Notes: generated by a model not told the origin, from the letters alone. Positions 53,301 through 62,411 are shown, counted from the first letter of the stretch. The stretch is DNA of 64,000 nucleotides from Paracoccus sp. IB05 (GCF_016405985.1 NZ_JAEFCF010000012.1:49599-113598); one strand, 5' to 3'. Numbers and translations: made by a program.

Positions 53301-54172
53301 TCGAGCTTACCGGGCGCGGCAAGGGCGCCGATGTGGCGGTCAAACTGACAGGCGGTACGCTGGATCTGCGTGAATTGCCCAAAAGCAAGCCGGGTTCAGG
53401 CGTGGGGGGCGCGGATGCCGGTTCTGACGCGATAGAGGTCAATCTCGACAGGCTTGTGGTCACGGGCGGCATATCCCTGACCGGGCTCTCGGGCAGATTC
53501 ACCATGCGCCAGGGCGGGCTGGATGGCGGGTTCGTGGCTTCGGTCAATGGCAAAAGCCGGATTTCCGGTGCGACCATCCCCTATAAGGGCGGCACGGCAG
53601 TGCGGGTCACCTCGGAGGACGCGGGCCGGGTGATGGCGGCGGCCGGGCTTTTCGATATGGGGCGCGGCGGCTCGCTTGATATGACCATTCAGCCCAGGGA
53701 TAAGCCGGGCCAGTATAGCGGCGTGGCGAGCGTCAGCAGCTTTTCAATCCAGAATGCCCCGGTCCTGGCCGAGCTGCTTTCGGCAGCTTCAGTTGTGGGC
53801 CTGCTGGAGCAGCTTCAGGGCGGCGGCATCCAGTTTTCCGAAGGCGATGTGTCGTTTATCATCCTGCCGGAAGGCGTTCAGATCGCCCAGGGTGCGGCGG
53901 TTGGCGCCTCGATGGGGATTTCCTTCGCGGGTTTTTACCATTCCGCCAGCAATTCGATCGACATCCAGGGCACGATCTCGCCGATCTATCTGCTGAACGG
54001 CATCGGCCAGATCTTCAGCCGCAAAGGCGAGGGGCTGTTCGGCTTCAACTACCGGCTTGCGGGCGCCGCGAAAAATCCGCAGATCAGCGTCAATCCGCTG
54101 TCGATTCTGACGCCGGGAATGTTTCGCGACATCTTCCGCCGGCCCGCGCCGGTGCTGAAGGGCGCCGGCTGA
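50321..54172 (+). CDS. Large AsmA/YhdP-like envelope protein
   Basis: AsmA-like proteins such as YhdP are inner-membrane-anchored, groove-shaped proteins implicated in moving phospholipids to the outer membrane. The 1283-residue product has an acidic, Pro/Ser/Thr-rich N-terminus (about 1-120), a basic patch, one transmembrane helix (about 153-176, LVIVLLGLVAFVGLAGFVLL) and a very long periplasmic beta-rich region with DUF3971-like and AsmA C-terminal sequence. The end shows FAGFYHSASNSIDIQGTISP and NPLSILTPGMFRDIF, the typical C-terminal signature. ATG 50321 with upstream AGGA was chosen. queA follows 12 bases later. Confidence 0.88.
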   Translation: MKGKESVTVESRTQRDSTGESAANRAPPDQSSETTAPASPDETGAGAISADSHISEASEASGRPGDTPRPLADPAAWPPDPTLWEEDGQAVVPPAQPLVAGRLATAMTGGRPEQIVQPEPMAGPAPETPGRKGFLARRAEARRARVEKSRARIGLRLVIVLLGLVAFVGLAGFVLLGRSLTLPVWAVASIEQRLNDQLGQSHLPEGSAISLGEVTVMVARDLSPSFFLHDLRLIDSKGASVLSLPELRIELAPAPLLTGRIRPSLVRMTGAQIAVARDADGRIALSFAGLSGSPEMGTPAEVLDALDRMFSTGTLSDLALVEIDGLALTLDDARARRKWELGDGRLVIANKAESLSGELSLTLLTGAEPARAMLAVETSKADSSARFSATVDHVAARDLAVQAAPLAAFAVLDAPISGRLSGTLDAEGKPGLLEGRLELGPGALDPGVLRPAGAEGARPEQAAGEGRDQPAQADGTEGNGPPAPPRPFEFESAVIELRYDAGLQRVFLDEVNVQSPSLRVTATGTSDLMDDRGQPVAPGALPKAVVTQLRIGELKVDPDGLFEAPARFSSGSAVWRLRLDPFAVEIGEVVLSEGEDRLVLSGHARANMDGTWAGAVDVALNRISTERLIRLWPLIAVPRTRSWLAENVGQGELTDVAAALRFRSGEEPRFALDYEFSGAEVRVVKSLPPIRNGSGRAAIQDNSYTLVIEEGEITAPEAGADGARIHVDGSMFRVPDIRKKPADAEVRLIVDAGLTATLSLLDQEPFRFISKAGRQVDLGEGRALLVAELRFPLKPKLLTGDIAYDVTGRILDFRSDRLVAGKEIRSSDLAVKVTAAGMAVSGEGTLAGVPVVARYTQPFGKDAAGKANVSGTARLSDDGLRRLGVQLPKGWISGETRAAIDLALPKGEPARLVLKSDLKGLGLSLPPVGWSKARDSTGRLLVEAVLGQAPEVTRLELNGPGLSAKGRLTTRANAGLDRASFQELKVGGWLDAAVELTGRGKGADVAVKLTGGTLDLRELPKSKPGSGVGGADAGSDAIEVNLDRLVVTGGISLTGLSGRFTMRQGGLDGGFVASVNGKSRISGATIPYKGGTAVRVTSEDAGRVMAAAGLFDMGRGGSLDMTIQPRDKPGQYSGVASVSSFSIQNAPVLAELLSAASVVGLLEQLQGGGIQFSEGDVSFIILPEGVQIAQGAAVGASMGISFAGFYHSASNSIDIQGTISPIYLLNGIGQIFSRKGEGLFGFNYRLAGAAKNPQISVNPLSILTPGMFRDIFRRPAPVLKGAG

Positions 54173-54184
54173 GGGGCGAGGCAG

Positions 54185-55222
54185 ATGCAGCTGTCCGATT
54201 TCGATTTTCACCTGCCAGAATCTCTGATTGCGACCCGGCCCGCGCGGCCACGGTCTTCGGCGCGGCTTTTGCTGGCCGAGGGCGGCGGGATCCGTGATCT
54301 GCATGTGCGCGACCTGGTCGATATTTTCCGCCCCGGCGACCGGCTGGTTCTGAACAATACCAAAGTCATCCCGGCGCGGCTGACCGGCGCCCGCGCGCGC
54401 GGTGACGCGGTGGCGAAGATCGAGATCACGCTGATGGAGCCTTCCGCCACCGGCGGCTGGCGCGCGCTTGCGAAACCTCTGCGCAAGGTGAACCCCGGCG
54501 AGGTGATCCGGTTTTCCGACCAGTTCTCGGCCGTGGTGGCTGAGAAAAGCGAGACCGATCTTCGGCTGGAATTCTCGCTCAGCGGCGCCGATTTCGATGC
54601 GGCTCTGGCTGCGGCAGGCTCCATGCCACTGCCACCCTATATTGCCGCAAAACGCGCGCCAGATGCCGCCGATAATGACGATTACCAGACCGTCTTTGCC
54701 CGCCATTCCGGCGCGGTGGCAGCCCCGACCGCGAGCCTTCATTTCGACGAGGCCCTGCTGGCGGCGCTGCGTGCCAAAGGCGTGAATTTCACCGAAGTGA
54801 CGCTGCATGTCGGCGCGGGCACATTCCTGCCGGTCAAGGTCGAAGACGTCAAAACCCATAAGATGCATGCCGAATGGGGCGAAGTCCCGGCCCTGGCCGC
54901 CGCCGAAATCGCCGCCACGAAGGCCGCAGGCGGCCGGGTGATCCCGGTCGGCACCACAGCGCTCCGGCTGATCGAGAGTGCGGCCCGCGAGAGCGGCGAA
55001 ATCGCGCCCTGGTCGGGCTGGACGGATATTTTCATTTACCCGGGTTTTACCTTCCGCGTGTCGGATGCGCTGATGACCAATTTCCATCTGCCGAAATCGA
55101 CGCTTCTGATGCTTGTTTCGGCGCTTATGGGACAGGACAGGATGCGTGAAATCTATGATCATGCCATCATGAACCGCTATCGCTTTTTCTCTTACGGCGA
55201 CTCGTCGCTGCTGGTTCCATAA
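54185..55222 (+). CDS. queA: S-adenosylmethionine:tRNA ribosyltransferase-isomerase QueA
   Basis: QueA makes epoxyqueuosine at tRNA position 34 by transferring ribosyl from SAM. The 345-residue protein is normal in length. Family blocks include [76 protein letters not shown] and [17 protein letters not shown]. It is 12 bases after the AsmA-like gene, so probably co-transcribed. Together with gluQ at 14311 it shows that the organism makes and further modifies queuosine. Confidence 0.96.
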   Translation: MQLSDFDFHLPESLIATRPARPRSSARLLLAEGGGIRDLHVRDLVDIFRPGDRLVLNNTKVIPARLTGARARGDAVAKIEITLMEPSATGGWRALAKPLRKVNPGEVIRFSDQFSAVVAEKSETDLRLEFSLSGADFDAALAAAGSMPLPPYIAAKRAPDAADNDDYQTVFARHSGAVAAPTASLHFDEALLAALRAKGVNFTEVTLHVGAGTFLPVKVEDVKTHKMHAEWGEVPALAAAEIAATKAAGGRVIPVGTTALRLIESAARESGEIAPWSGWTDIFIYPGFTFRVSDALMTNFHLPKSTLLMLVSALMGQDRMREIYDHAIMNRYRFFSYGDSSLLVP

Positions 55223-55287
55223 CACCGCCCGCCAGCCCCTCCGGCCCGTCCGGTGGAGCACAAGCCAATGCCTGACCGGAGCATGTG

Positions 55288-56679
55288 ATGCTGAGAGTCC
55301 TTTACACCACCTGGCCTTTGCTTCTGGGGGTGCTGCTGCTGATGGTGGGGAATGGGGTTCAGGGCTCGCTTCTGGGCATCCGGGGCACGATGGAGGCCTT
55401 TACCACCTTCCAGCTGTCTTTCGTGATGTCGGCCTATTTCCTCGGCTTCCTGCTGGGCTCGCGCTATGTGCCGGGAATGTTGCAGCATGTCGGCCATATA
55501 AGGGTGTTTGCGGCGCTTGGCTCGCTGATCTCGGCGGTGCTGGTGCTCTATCCGATGGTGATCCACTGGCAGGCCTGGGCGCTGATGCGGGTGATCATCG
55601 GCTTTGGCTTTGCCGGCGTCTATATCACGGCGGAAAGCTGGCTGAACGATACCGCAACCAATGAGACGCGCGGCCAGGCCCTGTCGGCCTATATGATTGT
55701 GCAGATGGCCGGCATCATCTCGGCCCAGGGGCTTTTGGCCTTTGGCGATCCCTTTGGCTATGATCTCTTCCTGATCCCCTCGGTGCTGGTGTCGCTGGCC
55801 TTCCTGCCCTTGCTGCTGGCAACCTATCCCAGCCCCAGTTTCGAGACCGGACAGCGCCTGGGGTTCCGCGAGCTGTACCGGATCTCACCCCTCGGCTGCG
55901 TCGGTATTTTCCTGATCGGCGGGGTGTTCTCGGCGATGTTCGGGATGGCGGCGGTCTGGGGTTCGGTGAGCCTGTTGTCGGTGGGGCAGATCGCGCTGTT
56001 CACCTCGGCGCTCTATATTGGCGGGCTGATCCTGCAATATCCGATCGGCCGGCTTTCGGACCGGATCGACCGGCGCAAGATCATCGTGTGGCTCTCGGTG
56101 GTGGCAACTGTGGTCATGGCAGTGGCGACGATTTTCCCGCTGCCCTTCCCGGTCTATCTGGTGGTCGCGGCGCTTTTGGGCGGCATCACCTATCCGATCT
56201 ACGGGCTGATCATCGCCTATACCAATGACTACCTCTCGAAAGAGCAGATGGCAGCTGCCTCGGCGGGGCTTTTGTTCATCAACGGCGTTGGCTCGATCTT
56301 TGGCCCGCTGATTGTCGGCTGGCTGATGGGGCCTGACGTGATGGGGCCGCGCGGTTTCTTCTTCTTTGTCGGGGTGCTTTATGCCGCACTGGCAGGCTAT
56401 GCCGCCTGGAGGATGACCAAGCGTGCGACCCCGGTCGTGACCGGCGCCTATGCCAATATCGCGCCTATGGCCTCTGCGGTCGCCTCGGTCGCGGCGGTTG
56501 AAAATGCAATCGAAATCAACCCCTCGCCCGAAAATCCCGAAGCCGCCGCCGAAGCCGCGCAGGCCCTGGTCATCCAGCGCGATCAGCCCGTGCCGCCGGC
56601 ATCGGAGGAGAGCGCGCCGCAGCAACAGGGCGACCAGGCGGCGGAAGATCGGGAAAATCCCGGTCAGCGCGATGCCTGA
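55288..56679 (+). CDS. MFS transporter (YcaD-type)
   Basis: The 463-residue protein has twelve predicted membrane helices within residues 1-390. Between helices 2 and 3 is LGFLLGSRYVPGMLQHVGHIR, a motif A-like loop, and a second loop reads GRLSDRIDRRKIIVW, the strong MFS motif A of the C-terminal half. YITAESWLND is common in the YcaD/UMF2 subgroup. A disordered Ala/Glu/Gln-rich tail of about 60 residues follows. The substrate is unknown. ATG 55288 was chosen over the overlapping GTG at 55285 on Shine-Dalgarno spacing (CGGAG). Confidence 0.88.
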   Translation: MLRVLYTTWPLLLGVLLLMVGNGVQGSLLGIRGTMEAFTTFQLSFVMSAYFLGFLLGSRYVPGMLQHVGHIRVFAALGSLISAVLVLYPMVIHWQAWALMRVIIGFGFAGVYITAESWLNDTATNETRGQALSAYMIVQMAGIISAQGLLAFGDPFGYDLFLIPSVLVSLAFLPLLLATYPSPSFETGQRLGFRELYRISPLGCVGIFLIGGVFSAMFGMAAVWGSVSLLSVGQIALFTSALYIGGLILQYPIGRLSDRIDRRKIIVWLSVVATVVMAVATIFPLPFPVYLVVAALLGGITYPIYGLIIAYTNDYLSKEQMAAASAGLLFINGVGSIFGPLIVGWLMGPDVMGPRGFFFFVGVLYAALAGYAAWRMTKRATPVVTGAYANIAPMASAVASVAAVENAIEINPSPENPEAAAEAAQALVIQRDQPVPPASEESAPQQQGDQAAEDRENPGQRDA

Positions 56680-56742
56680 GGTTGCACCCTGGCGCCCCCG
56701 CTGACACTCTGGCCCGAAGACTGGCCGTCAGCGGAGGTGAAG

Positions 56743-57330
56743 ATGTCCGACCCGATCGAAGTGCTGCAATTCTGGATCGAAGAGATCGGCCCCCAGGGCT
56801 GGTATGCCGGCGGCGAAGAGATTGACGATGCCTGTGCCAGCCGGTTTGGCGAGTTGTGGCAGGCGCTGCAGGATGGCGGGCTGGAGCATTGGGTCGATGG
56901 CGCGGCCGGAACCCTGGCCTATCTGGTGATCGCCGATCAGTTTGCCCGTAACATCAACCGGGGCCGGGCAGAGGCTTTCGCGACCGACCCGCAGGCACGG
57001 GCCGCCGCCCGCCGCGCGCTGGACGAGGGCTGGGATCTCGACGCCCCCGAACCCGAACGCCAGTTCTTCTATATGCCGTTTGAGCATTCCGAGGATCCGG
57101 AGGACCAGGCGCTGGCGGTGCAGCTTTTTACAGAGCGTATGCCGGAAAACCCCGAAAGCCTCCTTCATGCCCGGGCGCATCAGGAAATCATCCGCCGCTT
57201 TGGCCGTTTTCCCTTCCGCAATGCCGCCCTCGGGCGCGAGACGACGGAAGCAGAGGCCGAATTCCTCGCAGCCGGGGCCTATCCGGCGCTGGTAGCAGAG
57301 ATCCGTGGCAGCCATGCATCAGACGCATAG
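56743..57330 (+). CDS. DUF924 family protein
   Basis: DUF924 proteins are all-helical, TPR-like, and of unknown function. The 195-residue product has the core VLQFWIEEIGPQGWY, LAYLVIADQFARNINRG, QFFYMPFEHSEDPEDQ and HQEIIRRFGRFPFRNAALGR, which are strongly conserved in the family. GGAGG is five bases before ATG 56743; an overlapping GTG at 56737 sits on the ribosome site itself and was rejected. It lies between the transporter and lpdA. Confidence 0.88.
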   Translation: MSDPIEVLQFWIEEIGPQGWYAGGEEIDDACASRFGELWQALQDGGLEHWVDGAAGTLAYLVIADQFARNINRGRAEAFATDPQARAAARRALDEGWDLDAPEPERQFFYMPFEHSEDPEDQALAVQLFTERMPENPESLLHARAHQEIIRRFGRFPFRNAALGRETTEAEAEFLAAGAYPALVAEIRGSHASDA

Positions 57331-57435
57331 GGTTGCGGCGCCAGCTTTGTTGCTCGGTTAAACGAGATTGTTTAAGGGTGAACCAGTTTTCCTGGGGGCG
57401 TTTTCCCAGGGCCAGTTCTTCTGAGGGAGGCGGAA

Positions 57436-58833
57436 ATGGCAGACTCGAATTTCGACGTGGTGGTGATCGGCTCCGGCCCCGGCGGCTATGTGGCGGCGAT
57501 AAGGGCGGCGCAGCTGGGCCAGAAAGTCGCGGTGGTCGAACGCGAAAATCTGGGCGGCATCTGCCTCAACTGGGGCTGTATTCCGACGAAAGCGCTGCTG
57601 CGCTCGTCCGAGGTCTTCCACCTGATGCATCGCGCGAAGGAGTTCGGGCTCAAGGCCGAGGGGATTTCCTATGACCTGCCGGCGGTGGTCGCCCGCTCGC
57701 GCGGCGTGGCGAAGCAGCTTGCCGGCGGCGTCGGCCATCTTCTGAAGAAAAACAAGGTCACCGTGATCATGGGCACCGCGAAGCTTGCCGGCGGCGGCAA
57801 GGTGGCGGTCACCACCGACAAGGGAGCCGAAACGCTGGTCGCGAAAAACATCATCCTGGCCACCGGCGCACGCGCACGCGAGCTGCCGGGGCTGGAGGCT
57901 GACGGAGATCTGGTCTGGTCCTATCGCCACGCGCTGGTGGCCAAACGGATGCCGAAAAAGCTCCTCGTCATCGGCTCCGGCGCCATCGGCATCGAATTCG
58001 CGAGCTTCTTCAACACGCTCGGCGCACAGACCACTGTGGTCGAGGTGATGGAGCGGATCCTGCCGGTCGAAGACGCCGAGATTGCCGCCTTCGCGAAGAA
58101 GCAATTCGTCAAACAAGGCATGAAGATCCTGGAAAAAGCGGCAGTGAAAAAGCTGGACCGCCATCCCGGCAAGGGCGTCACAGCCCATATCGAGATCGCT
58201 GGCAAGATCGAAACGCAAGAGTTTGACACCGTGATCTCGGCAGTTGGCATCGTTGGCAATGTCGAAAATCTGGGCCTGGAAGAGCTGGGCGTCAAAATCG
58301 ACCGCACCCATGTCGTGACCGATGAATATTGCCGCACCGGGGTGCCGGGCCTCTATGCCATCGGTGATATCGCGGGTGCGCCCTGGCTTGCGCATAAAGC
58401 CAGCCATGAAGGTGTCATGGTGGCCGAACTGATCGCGGGACAGCATCCGCACCCGATCAAACCGGGATCCATCGCCGGCTGCACCTATTGCCATCCGCAG
58501 GTCGCCTCTGTCGGCCTGACCGAGGCAAAAGCGAAAGAGCAGGGCTTTGAGATCCGCGTCGGCCGCTTCCCGTTTATCGGAAATGGCAAGGCGATTGCGC
58601 TTGGCGAACCCGAGGGGCTGGTGAAAACCGTGTTCGACGCGAAAACCGGCGAACTCCTCGGCGCGCATATGGTCGGCGCCGAAGTGACCGAGCTGATCCA
58701 GGGCTACGTCATCGGCCGCACGCTCGAGACGACCGAGGCGGAACTGATGGAAACGGTCTTCCCGCATCCGACACTTTCAGAGATGATGCATGAATCTGTG
58801 CTCGATGCTTATGGGCGCGCTATTCATTTCTGA
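57436..58833 (+). CDS. lpdA: Dihydrolipoyl dehydrogenase
   Basis: Lpd reoxidises lipoamide in 2-oxoacid dehydrogenase complexes. The 465-residue flavoprotein has the FAD motif VVVIGSGPGGYVAAIRAAQLG, the redox disulfide Cys43/Cys48 in GGICLNWGCIPTKA, the NAD-binding VIGSGAIGIEF, the second FAD block LYAIGDIAGAPWLAHKA and the C-terminal active-site HPTLSE. GAGGGAGGCGGAA precedes ATG 57436. No E1 or E2 subunit genes are adjacent, so the complex it serves cannot be told from this window. Confidence 0.95.
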   Translation: MADSNFDVVVIGSGPGGYVAAIRAAQLGQKVAVVERENLGGICLNWGCIPTKALLRSSEVFHLMHRAKEFGLKAEGISYDLPAVVARSRGVAKQLAGGVGHLLKKNKVTVIMGTAKLAGGGKVAVTTDKGAETLVAKNIILATGARARELPGLEADGDLVWSYRHALVAKRMPKKLLVIGSGAIGIEFASFFNTLGAQTTVVEVMERILPVEDAEIAAFAKKQFVKQGMKILEKAAVKKLDRHPGKGVTAHIEIAGKIETQEFDTVISAVGIVGNVENLGLEELGVKIDRTHVVTDEYCRTGVPGLYAIGDIAGAPWLAHKASHEGVMVAELIAGQHPHPIKPGSIAGCTYCHPQVASVGLTEAKAKEQGFEIRVGRFPFIGNGKAIALGEPEGLVKTVFDAKTGELLGAHMVGAEVTELIQGYVIGRTLETTEAELMETVFPHPTLSEMMHESVLDAYGRAIHF

Positions 58834-58852
58834 GAGATATTGAGGAGGCCAG

Positions 58853-59431
58853 ATGGCTTCGCTGAACCGGATTGTGATGCAGAAAATCAGCCTGCAATGG
58901 CTGGAGGATCTGGAACCGGCGAAACTGGACGCGGCGGAAATATCCGGAAACTGGGGCGAACGCCTCGGTTTCCGCAGCCATCGCGCCTTCCACTACCCCG
59001 ACAACGATCCCTGCACAGGCCCGTTCCGGGATGAGGCGGGCAAGAAATACAAGTTCGATATCATCCTCGCCAATCAGGTCTGGGAACATATCGAGCGCCC
59101 CTACACCGCCACCCGCAATGTCCATCGCATGTTGCGCCCTGGCGGCTGGTTCTGGCTCGCCGTGCCGTTTTTTGTGCCATATCACGCGGTTCCGGTCGAT
59201 TGCTCGCGCTGGTCGGCGCTCGGGCTGAAAAATTTGCTGATCGAAGCCGGGTTTGAGGAAGACAGCATCATGTCGGCCCAATGGGGCAACCGCGCCGCAG
59301 CCCTGCGCAATCTGGAACAGGACTGGCCACCGGAAGCTGCGCCCGATGACGATCTGACAAATGATCCCGAATTCCCGCTGGTGGCCTGGGCCATGGGGCG
59401 CAAACCGGCAGGCCGTGACGCCTCTGACTGA
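58853..59431 (+). CDS. Small SAM-dependent methyltransferase-like protein
   Basis: The 192-residue product resembles class I methyltransferases in its second half: FDIILANQVWEHIERPYTATRNVHRMLRPGG (motifs II and III) and a following beta strand FWLAVPFF. The first strand has only a degenerate SAM loop, AAEISGNWGERLGF, without GxGxG. The Cys-containing VPVDCSRWSALGLKNLLIEAGF is typical of a subgroup acting near sugar or lipid biosynthesis genes. It starts 20 bases after lpdA and ends just before a repeat-family terminator. The substrate is unknown. Confidence 0.7.
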   Translation: MASLNRIVMQKISLQWLEDLEPAKLDAAEISGNWGERLGFRSHRAFHYPDNDPCTGPFRDEAGKKYKFDIILANQVWEHIERPYTATRNVHRMLRPGGWFWLAVPFFVPYHAVPVDCSRWSALGLKNLLIEAGFEEDSIMSAQWGNRAAALRNLEQDWPPEAAPDDDLTNDPEFPLVAWAMGRKPAGRDASD

Positions 59432-59445
59432 GCTGCGCCTCCGGC

Positions 59446-59499
59446 GGGAGTATTTGCCTCAAGAGGAAATGCCGGCTTCCTCTTGAGGCAAATACTCCC
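59446..59499 (+). terminator. Hairpin terminator, third full copy of the dispersed repeat family
   Basis: Perfect 23-base arms (59446-59468 and 59477-59499) enclose an eight-base loop. The arm starts GGGAGTATTTGCCTCAAG and the flank is GCGCCTCCGGC. It separates the lpdA-methyltransferase unit from rpsB. Confidence 0.78.
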
Positions 59500-59536
59500 C
59501 GCGGAGCGTCCCGCAGCTGCGATGGCGCGTGGGGAC

Positions 59537-59565
59537 TTGCACATTGTGAAACCCACAGCTATACG
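59537..59565 (+). promoter_or_regulatory. Housekeeping-type promoter of rpsB-tsf
   Basis: TTGCAC (59537-59542), a 17-base spacer and TATACG (59560-59565) match the sigma-70 pattern. The predicted transcript has a leader of about 110 bases before the rpsB ATG, room for the autoregulation often seen for S2, though no specific leader structure was recognised. Confidence 0.6.
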
Positions 59566-59683
59566 CGCGGCACTTCACAGGCGGAGGCGGGCCTATGCGG
59601 GGAGACATCCTGCACAGGTCCACCGGTTGGGGCATCTGCTCCTTGATCCTCCGCTCAGGCGCAAACCGGAAAGGTATTTGGAC

Positions 59684-60445
59684 ATGGCGCTCCCCGATTT
59701 CTCCATGCGTCAGCTCTTGGAAGCTGGCGTTCACTACGGTCACCAGACGCAGCGCTGGAACCCGCGTATGGCCGAGTATATCTATGGCGATCGCAACGGT
59801 ATCCATATCGTTGACCTGACCCAGACCGTCCCGCTGCTGGACCAGGCTCTGAAAGTCGTGCGCGATACCGTCGCCAAAGGTGGCCGTATCCTCTTCGTCG
59901 GCACCAAGCGTCAGGCGCAAAAGCCGATCGCCGAAGCCGCTGAAAAATGCGCTCAGTATTACATGAACCACCGCTGGCTCGGTGGCACGCTGACCAACTG
60001 GAAGACCATTTCCCAGTCGATCCAGCGTCTGAAGCAAATCGACGAGACCCTTGCAGCAGGCGCAGAAGGCCTGACCAAGAAAGAGCGTCTGAACATGGAA
60101 CGCGACCAGTCGAAGCTGCAGGCTTCGCTTGGCGGGATCCGTGAAATGGGCGGCGTGCCGGATCTGCTGTTCATCATCGATGTTGGCAAAGAAGACCTCG
60201 CCATCCTCGAAGCACAGAAGCTGGGCATCCCGGTTGTCGGCATCGTCGACACCAATAACTCGCCCAAAGGCGTGAACTATGTGATCCCGGGCAATGATGA
60301 CGCGGCCCGCGCGATTGCGCTCTATTGCGACCTGATTGCCCGCGCTGCTCTGGACGGGATGTCGGCTCAGCTCGGCGCTGCCGGCGTTGATCTCGGCGCT
60401 CTGGAAGCGGCGCCGGAAGAAGAAGCCACCGCTGAAGAGGCCTGA
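59684..60445 (+). CDS. rpsB: 30S ribosomal protein S2
   Basis: S2 joins late in small-subunit assembly at the head-body junction. The 253-residue protein starts [21 protein letters not shown], with [43 protein letters not shown] and [19 protein letters not shown], all diagnostic. ATG 59684 was used; the frame is open upstream through non-homologous sequence including the promoter. It is followed by tsf, the conserved rpsB-tsf order. Confidence 0.98.
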   Translation: MALPDFSMRQLLEAGVHYGHQTQRWNPRMAEYIYGDRNGIHIVDLTQTVPLLDQALKVVRDTVAKGGRILFVGTKRQAQKPIAEAAEKCAQYYMNHRWLGGTLTNWKTISQSIQRLKQIDETLAAGAEGLTKKERLNMERDQSKLQASLGGIREMGGVPDLLFIIDVGKEDLAILEAQKLGIPVVGIVDTNNSPKGVNYVIPGNDDAARAIALYCDLIARAALDGMSAQLGAAGVDLGALEAAPEEEATAEEA

Positions 60446-60454
60446 CAGGGCGCA

Positions 60455-60515
60455 GGGGGCGCATTTGCCCCCGCCACTGTCACCGGGTTGTTGCGCGGCG
60501 GGGATAGCCCCGCCG
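60455..60515 (+). other. Two hairpins in the rpsB-tsf spacer
   Basis: GGGGGC/GCCCCC (60455-60472) and CGGCGGGG-ATAG-CCCCGCCG (60496-60515) lie in the 104-base spacer. Neither has a T tract. They may attenuate or process the transcript so that S2 and EF-Ts are made at different levels. Confidence 0.5.
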
Positions 60516-60549
60516 TGATCCGTTTCTACCTTTCCGAAGGAGCTGACCT

Positions 60550-61461
60550 ATGAGCATCACCGCAGCAATGGTGAAAGAACTGCGCGAATCGACCGGCGCA
60601 GGCATGATGGACGCCAAGAAGGCGCTGACCGAAGTGAATGGCGACATGGAAGCCGCCGTTGACTGGCTGCGCACCAAGGGCCTTGCGAAAGCCGCCAAAA
60701 AGGCTGACCGCGTCGCGGCCGAGGGTCTGATCGGGGTGACCGTGGCCACCGGCAAGGGTGTCGCCATCGAGATCAACTCGGAAACCGACTTCGTGGCAAA
60801 GAATGCCGACTTCCAGAAACTCGTGCGCGAGATCACCGAAGTCGCTCTGACCACCGCGAACGATGTTGAAGTTCTGAAAGCAACCCATCTGAACGGCAAG
60901 CCCGTTTCGGAAGTGCTGACGGATGCCATCGCGCGTATCGGTGAGAACATGACGCTGCGCCGGATGCATGTGCTGGAAGGCGATACCGTCGTCTCCTATG
61001 TCCACAATGCGGCTGCTGACGGCATGGGCAAGATCGGCGTTCTCGTGGCGCTGAAGGGCGATGCTGCCAGGGCACAAGAGATCGGCAAGCAATTCGCGAT
61101 GCATATCGCGGCCACGAACCCGCTCTCGCTGTCGGAAGCGACCCTCGACCCGGTCATCGTCGAGCGCGAGCTGCAGGTACAGACTGCCAAGGCACTGGAA
61201 GAGAACGCATCCTCGGGCAAGCCGAAGCCCGAGCAGGTGATCCATAACAACATCATCCCGGGCCGGATGAAGAAATTCCTCGCTGAGAACACGCTTCTGG
61301 GCCAGGCTTTCGTCATCAATCCCGACCTGACCGTTGAAGCGGCTGCCAAAGAAGCCGGCGTCGAGATCACCGGCTATGCCCGCGTGGCGGTTGGCGAAGG
61401 CATCGAGAAAAAAGAAGAAGATTTCGCCGCTGAAGTCGCCAAGACACTGGCTGGCAGCTGA
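60550..61461 (+). CDS. tsf: Elongation factor Ts
   Basis: EF-Ts recycles EF-Tu by nucleotide exchange. The 303-residue protein has the N-terminal UBA-like domain [20 protein letters not shown], the exchange motif SETDFVAKN near residue 80 and a C-terminal coiled-coil module with [18 protein letters not shown]. Length and layout are normal. A Shine-Dalgarno AAGGAG precedes ATG 60550. A strong terminator follows. Confidence 0.98.
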   Translation: MSITAAMVKELRESTGAGMMDAKKALTEVNGDMEAAVDWLRTKGLAKAAKKADRVAAEGLIGVTVATGKGVAIEINSETDFVAKNADFQKLVREITEVALTTANDVEVLKATHLNGKPVSEVLTDAIARIGENMTLRRMHVLEGDTVVSYVHNAAADGMGKIGVLVALKGDAARAQEIGKQFAMHIAATNPLSLSEATLDPVIVERELQVQTAKALEENASSGKPKPEQVIHNNIIPGRMKKFLAENTLLGQAFVINPDLTVEAAAKEAGVEITGYARVAVGEGIEKKEEDFAAEVAKTLAGS

Positions 61462-61495
61462 TCTTCCGGATCCTTTACGGGATCCATTTCATCCG

Positions 61496-61522
61496 GGGCC
61501 GTACCGCAAGGTGCGGCCCTTT
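61496..61522 (+). terminator. Rho-independent terminator of rpsB-tsf
   Basis: GGGCCGTACC pairs with GGTGCGGCCC (one G-T pair) around a GCAA tetraloop and is followed by TTTT interrupted only by C at its end. It begins 34 bases after the tsf stop. Confidence 0.85.
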
Positions 61523-61622
61523 TCCGTTCAATGACTCTAAAATGCTGGCAAATGTGGCTGGCATCCCTTTGCCTTTACTGACCAATCCGGTGGCTGTCCG
61601 GCAGACCGGCAGGGCAGGAGGG

Positions 61623-62411
61623 TCAGCTGGCGGCCTGGGCCAGCGGCTCGGGGAACTGCTGAAAGATCATGTTCAGGAGCGCGCCTTTGGCCACCGCCTG
61701 AGCCGTGGTCTCAACCGCCAGCGCATCACGTGCGAGGCGGAGGTGTTTTTCCACCATCGCCGGCGAAACCCCCATCAGCAGCGCCACATCCTGGGTGGTC
61801 TTGCCATCCGCCACCCATTCCAGCGCCTCACGCTGGCGCGGGCTGAGCGTGCGCGCTTTTGAGAGCTGCGGCAGCTGCACGATCCGCAGATGCATCATAT
61901 GGGCGATGGCGCTGATCTCATCGCCGCGCCCGGCAAAGATGCGCTCGACATCGGCGTGGTCGAGATTGGTATCGGCGATCAGCCCAAGCGCCCCTTTGGC
62001 ACGGCTCGATGCTTCCGGGAAGCTGACCGTTATGCCAGCTTTGATGCCGAGTGCGTTGTTCTGACGTACGATTTCCGCTTCTTCCGGCGCGAGTTTGCCG
62101 GCGGCAAAAGCGTCATGCACCCATTTCCAGGTGCGGATCCCGGAATTGCGCTCGGCCCAGCGGAAAACCGGGCTGCGGCTGAAAAGACCGCTTTCAAAGT
62201 AACGGCGGGCATACTCCTGGTTCATCGTGCTGAGAAACAGCGCATCATCCGGGTCGCCGATCGTCTTGAGGTGACGAAAGCGGGTAAAGCCGTAATTCGC
62301 CCGGGCAAAGCCCATTGCGGCAAAATGCCGGGTCGCCACCTCCCAGGTTTCATCAATGCTCGCCGATTGCGCGATATCGCCAAGGAGCTCGAGGACTGAA
62401 CTGCGGGTCAT
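61623..62411 (-). CDS. LuxR-family regulator with autoinducer-binding domain, atypical pocket
   Basis: The 262-residue protein has an N-terminal autoinducer-binding domain (about 1-170) and a C-terminal LuxR helix-turn-helix (about 188-245, LSPRQREALEWVADGKTTQDVALLMGV). At the classical pocket positions, alignment by eye to EYARRYFESGLFSRSPVFR gives Tyr67 for Trp57, Tyr71 for Tyr61, Ser80 for Asp70 and Pro81 for Pro71 (TraR numbering). Trp95 matches Trp85. Loss of the Asp suggests a ligand other than a standard acyl-homoserine lactone, or none. No luxI-type synthase is in the window. It is convergent with tsf. Confidence 0.88.
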   Translation of the reverse strand: MTRSSVLELLGDIAQSASIDETWEVATRHFAAMGFARANYGFTRFRHLKTIGDPDDALFLSTMNQEYARRYFESGLFSRSPVFRWAERNSGIRTWKWVHDAFAAGKLAPEEAEIVRQNNALGIKAGITVSFPEASSRAKGALGLIADTNLDHADVERIFAGRGDEISAIAHMMHLRIVQLPQLSKARTLSPRQREALEWVADGKTTQDVALLMGVSPAMVEKHLRLARDALAVETTAQAVAKGALLNMIFQQFPEPLAQAAS

